Below are positions 15,114 through 19,118 of a DNA stretch of 19,118 bases, piece by piece (the first letter of the stretch is position 1; the number at the start of each line of letters is the position of its first letter). The stretch comes from Kitasatospora phosalacinea (lineage in GTDB: Bacteria > Actinomycetota > Actinomycetes > Streptomycetales > Streptomycetaceae), in assembly GCF_000717185.1 (NCBI RefSeq), contig NZ_JNYE01000127.1, forward strand, positions 1-19,118. Reading direction: 5' to 3'. The position numbers and the translations under genes were made by a program. The notes beneath the pieces were generated by a model. That model ran no database searches. It saw nothing but the letters and a program-made list of their open reading frames with translations, and was not told the DNA's origin.

Positions 15114-15795
15114 CGGGGGACTCCTTCGGGGCGTACCGCAGCAGGACGACGTCCCCCACCGTACGCGCCCCGAGCAGCCGCATCCGCCGGGCCGGGCCGC
15201 CGGGGTAGGCGGCGGGGGAGAGGAAGCGCGGCGCGTCGGCCTGGCCGACCAGCAGCGGGGCGACGGCCAGTTGCAGCTCGTCGGCGAGGCCCTCGGCGAG
15301 GAACCGGGTGTGCACGGCGCCGCCGCCCTCGACCATCAGCCGGCGCACCCCGCGCGCGCCCAGGTCGTCGAGCACCGCGCCCAGCGGCACCTCCGCGCCC
15401 AGGCCGACCACCTCGGTGCCGGGCGCCCCGGCCAGCGCGGCGCGCAGCGCGGGCGCGGTGGCGTCGGTGGTGTAGGCGAGCTTGGCGCCGCCGGTGTGCC
15501 AGAACCTCAGCTCCGGGTCGAGCCGCCCGCTCGCGCTCAGGGTGACCTTCAGCGGGTGCGCGGGGCGCCCGGCGGCGACCCGCCCGGCGCGCCGCTCGGC
15601 CGAGTTGACCAGCAGCCGGGGGTTGTCGGCGCGCAGCGTCCCGCCGCCGACCAGGATCGCGTCGCTGTCGGCGCGCAGCGCGTCGACCCGGTCGAAGTCC
15701 TCGGCGTTGGAGAGCAGCAGCCGCTCGGGCGAGGCGTCGTCGAGGTGGCCGTCGAGCGACACCGCGGCGCTCAGCAGGACGTGGGGGCGGGGCAC
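15100..15795 (-). CDS. Pyrimidine reductase family protein (RibD C-terminal domain)
   Basis: A 231-residue protein with the dihydrofolate-reductase-like RibD_C fold, which reduces the ribosyl group of the deaminated riboflavin precursor with NADPH in the canonical pathway. It has VSLDGHLDD near the N-terminus, DAILVGGGTLRADNPRLL (about 44-61) for nucleotide binding and RRLMVEGGGAVHTRFL near 175-190. The GTG at 15795 is chosen because GGAG lies seven bases upstream; earlier GTGs at 15837 and 15835 overlap the likely -10. The downstream deaminase overlaps its 3' end. The two together make a complete RibD split into two chains in reversed gene order. Confidence 0.88.
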   Translation of the reverse strand: MPRPHVLLSAAVSLDGHLDDASPERLLLSNAEDFDRVDALRADSDAILVGGGTLRADNPRLLVNSAERRAGRVAAGRPAHPLKVTLSASGRLDPELRFWHTGGAKLAYTTDATAPALRAALAGAPGTEVVGLGAEVPLGAVLDDLGARGVRRLMVEGGGAVHTRFLAEGLADELQLAVAPLLVGQADAPRFLSPAAYPGGPARRMRLLGARTVGDVVLLRYAPKESPDEHR

Positions 15796-15835
15796 GGCGG
15801 GACTCCACGGGGTCGGCGGACGGCGGGATCCCCAC

Positions 15836-15841
15836 ACCGTA
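15836..15841 (-). promoter_or_regulatory. Probable -10 box of the reductase-deaminase pair
   Basis: On the minus strand TACGGT at 15836-15841 would start transcription near 15829, giving a leader of about 34 nt with GGAG before the GTG at 15795. No -35 is recognisable. Confidence 0.4.
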
Positions 15842-15860
15842 CGCCGCCCGCCGGCCGGGG

Positions 15861-15890
15861 CGGCTCAGGGCGGCTCAGGGCGGCTCAGGA
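15861..15890 (-). repeat. Three 10-bp tandem repeats across the 3' end of the PNPOx-fold gene
   Basis: CGGCTCAGGG is repeated three times (the last ends in A). Each unit carries TGA on the minus strand. Because the period is 10, the three TGAs (15885, 15875, 15865) fall in three different frames. The stop codon of the PNPOx-fold gene is the first of them. Confidence 0.8.
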
Positions 15891-16469
15891 CGGCCGGGGC
15901 GGCACCGGCAGCGGCAGGGCGGGCAGCCCGTTGATGCTGACGGCGACGTTCTCCTTGCCCTCGCAGTACTCGCTGAACCGGTCCTCGCCCTTGCGGTCGA
16001 AGAACTCGGCGAGCAGCGTCCGGTCGGCCCGGTAGTCCATGAACGGGACGGCGAACCCGCAGGAGTCGCTGACCCGCTCGGCCCGGACCAGGACGATCGC
16101 GCGCAGCGCGGTGCCGTCCGCGGCGGGGTCGAAGTGGGCGAGCAGCTCGGCGAACCGCGGGTCGTCGCGGAACACCGGCTCGCCGTGCCCGTGCACCCGC
16201 AGCACGGTCGGCGGACCCTCGAAGGCGCACCACATCAGGATGATCCGCCCGTTCTCCCGCAGGTGGGCGATGGTCTCGGCGTGCGAGCCGCCGAAGTCCA
16301 GGTAGGCGACGGTCAGTTCGTCGATCACGGCGAGCGTCCCGGCCCGGCCCTTGGGCGACAGGTTGAGGAAGCCGTCGGCGGCCAGCGGGGCGGTGCCGAC
16401 GAAGTAGACGGGCTGCTTCTCGATGAAAGCGCGCAGCTTCGCATCGATGCGCTCATAGGTCTTTCCCAT
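15885..16469 (-). CDS. Pyridoxamine 5'-phosphate oxidase-fold protein
   Basis: A 194-residue split-barrel flavin-type protein. The N-terminal half carries QPVYFVGTAPLAADGFLNLSPKG (about 19-41), typical of the PNPOx-like putative flavin-nucleotide-binding group. A central GGSHAETIAHLRENGRIILMW segment and an RVHGHGEP strand follow. These proteins bind FMN, F420 or haem; which one is not visible here. The ATG at 16469 has no close Shine-Dalgarno (GGGAG is 13 bases away). The stop lies in a tandem repeat. It is divergent from the methyltransferase gene across a 148-bp, unusually AT-rich spacer. Function unknown, though a general oxidoreductase role is likely. Confidence 0.88.
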   Translation of the reverse strand: MGKTYERIDAKLRAFIEKQPVYFVGTAPLAADGFLNLSPKGRAGTLAVIDELTVAYLDFGGSHAETIAHLRENGRIILMWCAFEGPPTVLRVHGHGEPVFRDDPRFAELLAHFDPAADGTALRAIVLVRAERVSDSCGFAVPFMDYRADRTLLAEFFDRKGEDRFSEYCEGKENVAVSINGLPALPLPVPPRPS

Positions 16470-16541
16470 GCGGAGGATTCTGCTCCCGCAGGGTCCGGAT
16501 GGCGAGGTGATTGTTCATCAGTCTTGTCATGTGAGACGAGT

Positions 16542-16572
16542 TTGTCCGAACAGTGGAACACTTTCCTATGCT
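16542..16572 (+). promoter_or_regulatory. Probable methyltransferase promoter
   Basis: TTGTCC (16542-16547) and TATGCT (16567-16572) are separated by 19 bp, slightly long. Transcription would start near 16579, giving a leader of about 39 nt with a GGGAG site. It sits in the AT-rich part (about 16508-16572) of the spacer between divergent genes. Confidence 0.5.
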
Positions 16573-16617
16573 GGAGAGGTCGCCAGGAGCCGCCTTCGAG
16601 GGAGAGGGAGTCCCGCC

Positions 16618-17436
16618 GTGCCCGCCTACACCCACGGTCACCACAACGCCGTCCTGCGCTCGCACCGCAGCCGCACCGCCGCCAACTCCGCCGCCTACCT
16701 GCTGCCCGAACTGCGCCCCGGGCAGCGGCTGCTGGACGTCGGCTGCGGCCCGGGCACGATCACCGCCGACTTCGCCGAACTGGTCGGCCCCGAGGGCCGG
16801 GTGGTCGGCATCGAGCCGGTCGCCGGGGTGCTGGCCGAGGCCTCCGCGCTGGCCGCCGACCGCGGGCTGGCGAACCTGTCGTACGAGGTCGCCGACGTGT
16901 ACCGGCTGCCCTACGCCGACGGCTCGTTCGACGTGGTGCACGCCCACCAGGTGCTGCAGCACCTGCCCGACCCGGTCGCCGCGCTGCGCGAGATGCGCCG
17001 GGTCACCGCCCCCGGCGGGGTGATCGCGGTCCGCGACTCGGACTACGCCGCCATGACCTGGTACCCCGAACTGCCGGAGCTGGACGAGTGGTTGGGCCTG
17101 TACCGGAAGGTCGCCCGGACCAACGGCGGCGAGCCCGACGCCGGCCGCCGCCTGCTGGCCTGGGCCCGCGCGGCCGGCCTGGCCGACGCCCCGGGCGCCG
17201 AGGTCGTCCCCTCGTCCAGCAGTTGGACCTTCGCCACCGCCGACGAGCGCGCCTGGTGGTCGCAGAGCTGGGCCGAGCGCACGACCCGCACCAAGCTGGC
17301 CGACACCGCCCTGGCCGAGGGCCTGGCCACCCCCGCCGACCTGGAGCGGATCGCCGCGGGCTGGGCCCGCTGGGGTGCCGATCCGGATGCCTGGTTCGCC
17401 GTACTGCACGGCGAACTCCTGGTACGCGTAAGCTAG
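16618..17436 (+). CDS. Class I SAM-dependent methyltransferase
   Basis: A 272-residue methyltransferase of the UbiE/small-molecule type. Motif I is LLDVGCGPGTITADF (38-52). The acidic end of the next strand is in VVGIEPVAG, motif II is in ADVYRLPYADGSFDVVHAHQ, and post-motif LREMRRVTAPGGVIAVRD completes the Rossmann core. The C-terminal third, with WWSQSWAERTTRTKLADTA, is the variable substrate cap. The substrate is unknown and no biosynthetic cluster surrounds it. The GTG at 16618 has GGGAG seven bases upstream; a longer in-frame start would run through the promoter. Two abutting hairpins follow the gene. Confidence 0.9.
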   Translation: MPAYTHGHHNAVLRSHRSRTAANSAAYLLPELRPGQRLLDVGCGPGTITADFAELVGPEGRVVGIEPVAGVLAEASALAADRGLANLSYEVADVYRLPYADGSFDVVHAHQVLQHLPDPVAALREMRRVTAPGGVIAVRDSDYAAMTWYPELPELDEWLGLYRKVARTNGGEPDAGRRLLAWARAAGLADAPGAEVVPSSSSWTFATADERAWWSQSWAERTTRTKLADTALAEGLATPADLERIAAGWARWGADPDAWFAVLHGELLVRVS

Positions 17437-17495
17437 TTGGGACGCATCCGGGTTGACGAGACGTTGGCCGGCCGCGTACTGCCCGGTAGCACTCG

Positions 17496-17519
17496 CCGTC
17501 CGGCCTGGTGGCCGGACGG
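17496..17519 (+). terminator. Methyltransferase terminator
   Basis: A perfect 10-bp stem CCGTCCGGCC/GGCCGGACGG with a 4-nt loop (TGGT), 59 bp after the stop codon. It is followed without a gap by a second hairpin. Confidence 0.65.
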
Positions 17520-17553
17520 GCGGTCCGACCCGCCCCCCACCGGGTCGGACCGC
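17520..17553. promoter_or_regulatory. 13-bp inverted repeat abutting a -10 box
   Basis: GCGGTCCGACCCG (17520-17532) and its perfect complement (17541-17553) enclose an 8-nt loop. The repeat ends exactly where the TACCGT -10 box begins, so it occupies the whole -35 region of the downstream gene. It could be a second terminator or an operator. Confidence 0.6.
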
Positions 17554-17565
17554 TACCGTGTGGAC
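17554..17565 (+). promoter_or_regulatory. -10 box for the leaderless SPOR-like gene
   Basis: TACCGT (17554-17559) is followed by six bases (GTGGAC) and the ATG at 17566, with no ribosome-binding site. Confidence 0.6.
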
Positions 17566-17769
17566 ATGCACCGAGAGGAGCGCCCGGCCGCCCCCCACCG
17601 GGTGATGCGCCAGGACGACAACGGCAACCGCTTCCTGCTCGCCCGCGGCCTCGGGAGGGCCGAAGCCGAGGCGCTGGCGGCCGAGTTCGAGGCCCGCGGC
17701 CACAAGCAGCTGTACTGGGTCGAGCCCGAGGAGCCGGAGGAGCCGGAGCGGCCCGCCGGGCCCGCGTGA
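17566..17769 (+). CDS. Small SPOR-like protein
   Basis: A 67-residue protein of a streptomycete family usually labelled SPOR domain-containing. The core HRVMRQDDNGNRFLLARGLG, then RAEAEALAAEFEARGHKQLYWVE, matches the beta-alpha-beta pattern of a single SPOR-type unit. Classical SPOR domains bind denuded peptidoglycan in the periplasm, but this protein has no signal peptide or membrane segment and is shorter than a normal SPOR domain, so cell-wall binding is doubtful. The C-terminus is an acidic EEPEEPE tail. The start follows a leaderless promoter. It lies just upstream of the CYTH gene, which has a separate -10 box. Confidence 0.8.
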   Translation: MHREERPAAPHRVMRQDDNGNRFLLARGLGRAEAEALAAEFEARGHKQLYWVEPEEPEEPERPAGPA

Positions 17770-17795
17770 TCCCCCGCCGTCCGGCCCCGCTCGCG

Positions 17796-17801
17796 TAGCG
17801 T
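17796..17801 (+). promoter_or_regulatory. Probable -10 box of the CYTH-Nudix pair
   Basis: TAGCGT at 17796-17801 would start transcription near 17808, giving a leader of about 44 nt. That leader can form a small hairpin (GGCGGC-GGAG-GCCGCC, 17810-17825) before the GGAGG site. Confidence 0.45.
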
Positions 17802-17851
17802 GGCACCTGGGCGGCGGAGGCCGCCCCGCGAGCGGAGGCCGAGGAGGCCGG

Positions 17852-18322
17852 GTGGGCGTCGAGATCGAGCGCAAGTTCCTCGTCCCGGAGGACGGACCCG
17901 TCCCGGACGGGCGGGAGTTCGAGGTCCGGCAGGGGTACCTGGTGCTCGGGCCCGAGGGGGCCGAGGCGCGGGTGCGCCGCCAGGGCGAGGAGTGCTCGCT
18001 GACCGTCAAGCGCGGCGCCGGGCTGGTCCGCGGCGAGTGGGAGACCCCGCTGAGCGCCGAGCAGTTCGCCGACCTGTGGCCCGCCACCGAGCACGCCCGG
18101 GTCGACAAGACCCGCCGGATCGTCCCGCTCGGCCCGGACGAGGCCGTGGTCGACACCTACCGCGGCCGGCTGGCCGGACTGCGCACCGTGGAGGTCGAGT
18201 TCACCGACCGGGAGGCGGCCGCCGCGTTCACCCCGCCGCCCTGGTTCGGCCCCGAGGTCACCGACCGCCCCGAGTTCAAGAACCGGCGGCTGGCCACCGC
18301 CGACGCCCCGCCCCTGCCGTAG
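17852..18322 (+). CDS. CYTH-domain protein (inorganic triphosphatase type)
   Basis: A 156-residue CYTH-fold protein, the tunnel-shaped family that includes thiamine triphosphatase, class IV adenylate cyclase and bacterial inorganic tripolyphosphatase. The diagnostic VEIERKFLV begins at residue 3, followed by RQGYLVLGPEGAEARVRRQG, SLTVKRG, VDKTRRIV, VVDTYRGRLAGLRTVEVEF and FKNRRLA, i.e. the alternating Arg/Lys and Glu residues that line the tunnel. Such short stand-alone bacterial members are mostly tripolyphosphatases. The GTG at 17852 has GAGGAGG upstream with suitable spacing. The Nudix gene begins 33 bp downstream, so the two probably form an operon. Confidence 0.92.
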   Translation: MGVEIERKFLVPEDGPVPDGREFEVRQGYLVLGPEGAEARVRRQGEECSLTVKRGAGLVRGEWETPLSAEQFADLWPATEHARVDKTRRIVPLGPDEAVVDTYRGRLAGLRTVEVEFTDREAAAAFTPPPWFGPEVTDRPEFKNRRLATADAPPLP

Positions 18323-18355
18323 GGTCGGGCCGGTACGACGAGCGCGAGGACGGCA

Positions 18356-18757
18356 ATGGCAGACCTGATCGACACGGTGGCGTGGGTGCGGCTGGAGGGC
18401 GGCCGGATCCTGTGCGCCCGCCCCCGCGGCAAGGACGTGTTCTACATCCCCGGCGGCAAGCGCGAGGGCGCCGAGACCGACCTGCAGACCCTGGTCCGCG
18501 AGGTCGCCGAGGAACTCACCGTCACCATCCTCCCCGACACCGTCACCCACGTCGGCACCTACCGGGCCGAGGCCCACGCCCAGGCCCCCGGCACCCTGGT
18601 CTCGATGGCCTGCTACGCCGCCGACTACACCGGCACCCTCGCCGCCAGCAGCGAGATCGAGGAGGTCGAGTGGTTCGGCTACGCCGACCGCGACCGCGTC
18701 CCCCCGGTCGACCAGGTCCTCTTCGACGACCTGCACCGCGACGGCCGCCTGCACTGA
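18356..18757 (+). CDS. Nudix hydrolase
   Basis: A 133-residue Nudix-fold pyrophosphohydrolase acting on a nucleoside diphosphate linked to some other moiety. The Nudix box runs from GKREGAE through the following seven residues to REVAEELTV (about 38-60) and contains the metal-binding REVAEE core. The glycine usually found near the end of the box is Thr here. The N-terminus DTVAWVRLEGGRILCARPRGKDVFYIPGGK fits the fold, and EIEEVEWFGYAD is the C-terminal strand. The ATG at 18356 has GAGG with seven bases spacing. It is probably co-transcribed with the CYTH gene; the substrate is unknown. Confidence 0.92.
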   Translation: MADLIDTVAWVRLEGGRILCARPRGKDVFYIPGGKREGAETDLQTLVREVAEELTVTILPDTVTHVGTYRAEAHAQAPGTLVSMACYAADYTGTLAASSEIEEVEWFGYADRDRVPPVDQVLFDDLHRDGRLH

Positions 18758-18997
18758 CGCCCGCCCGCGCGCACCGCACCGCGCAGCAGGCGAACCCCCT
18801 CCCGGCACGCCGAAACACCCGATCTGTACGCCAATCGGACAGACGACCCGTATGCCGGGATAGCGGCGCGATTCCCTGGGTATGGCAGAGTTCGGCAGCA
18901 TTCGTCACGATCCGTGAGCCCGCGGCGGCGCGGCGTGGCGGCGGCCCGACCCCGGTGACCGCCGGGGGCGTCCCAGCGACGGCCGGAGGCTCCGTAG
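18758..18997 (+). promoter_or_regulatory. 240-bp intergenic region with possible sigma-B-type promoter
   Basis: No gene fits here. GGAT (18858-18861), 16 bp and GGGTAT (18878-18883) match the GNNT-N14-16-GGGTAY pattern of S. coelicolor sigma-B-like promoters, a low-information match. Upstream are two overlapping dyads: CCGAT/ATCGG (18819-18838) and TCTGT/ACAGA (18823-18843). All would serve the gene starting at 18998. Confidence 0.35.
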
Positions 18998-19118
18998 GTG
19001 GCGAAGCCGGGTGACGGCGGAGAGCGCGAGGCGTCCGGACCGCCCGCGCGCGGGGCGCGGCGCCCCGGCGGCGCCGCGCTGCCCGCGGGCCCGGCCGGCC
19101 GGGCCGCGGCCCGGGCCC
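18998..19118 (+). CDS. N-terminus of an unidentified protein (partial)
   Basis: A GTG at 18998 opens a frame that reaches the right edge (40 codons). GGAGG lies about eight bases upstream. The visible residues (AKPGDGGEREASGPPARGAR, then Gly/Ala/Pro/Arg-rich sequence) look like a disordered N-terminal extension and give no clue to family. Long extensions like this often precede regulatory phosphatases or kinases in streptomycetes, but that is only a guess. Very high GC also makes chance open frames common, so the gene itself is not certain. Confidence 0.45.
   Translation, partial: MAKPGDGGEREASGPPARGARRPGGAALPAGPAGRAAARA

Noticed and set aside
15861..15890. CRISPR-like array
   Set aside because: Units are only 10 bp and contiguous, with no spacers and no cas genes.
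16548..16559. LexA (SOS) box suggested by GAACAGTGGAAC
   Set aside because: It is a direct repeat of GAAC, not the GAAC-N4-GTTC palindrome required.
10313..18757. A biosynthetic gene cluster spanning the regulator, transporter, methyltransferase and redox genes
   Set aside because: No core biosynthetic enzyme (PKS, NRPS, terpene cyclase, RiPP machinery) is present, and the genes form small independent units on both strands.
1..19118. tRNA, rRNA or riboswitch genes
   Set aside because: No cloverleaf, rRNA segment or conserved aptamer core was recognised in the intergenic regions by eye; a covariance-model search was not possible.

Overview
This is a 19.1-kb piece of a very GC-rich actinomycete chromosome. 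The gene set (glpX, DUF4245, xseA/xseB, an amino-acid permease, ispH, ppgK, DUF6542, ychF), frequent GTG starts and strong third-position GC point to Streptomycetaceae (Streptomyces or Kitasatospora). Most of it looks like conserved core chromosome. From memory, glpX, ispH and ppgK also lie close together in S. coelicolor.

Layout. 1-75: the last 24 codons of a probable transposase, ending only 17 bp from the stop of glpX. 93-2528: glpX (minus) diverges from a DUF4245 membrane protein (plus), which converges through a strong hairpin on a RutE-like nitroreductase (minus). 2658-4922: the exonuclease VII genes xseB and xseA (both minus) are separated by a complete ECF-type sigma-factor gene with its own promoter and terminator. 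5021-10199: an APC permease (minus), ispH and ppgK (plus), a DUF6542 membrane protein (minus) and ychF (plus). 10313-13917: a ComB-family protein, a TetR-MFS efflux operon and an alpha/beta hydrolase (all plus). 13926-16469 (minus): a HAD phosphatase, an overlapping deaminase/reductase pair that together resembles a split RibD, and a PNPOx-fold flavin-type protein. 16618-18757 (plus): a methyltransferase, a small SPOR-like protein, a CYTH triphosphatase-like protein and a Nudix hydrolase. 18998-19118: the start of a further gene that runs off the window.

Regulation is the most informative layer. Six genes (DUF4245, xseB, xseA, ispH, DUF6542, SPOR-like) have a TANNNT -10 box exactly six bases before the start codon, the arrangement expected for leaderless mRNAs. 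The TetR operon starts in the same geometry, with operator half-sites lying on both promoter hexamers. A Crp-like palindrome precedes the nitroreductase. Perfect hairpins separate most convergent or tandem units.

I see no CRISPR array, prophage, RNA gene or biosynthetic gene cluster. The best candidates for novelty are the sigma cassette splitting xseA from xseB, the split RibD-like pair, the TetR operator architecture and the transposon remnant at the end of glpX. None of these is a demonstrated new system.
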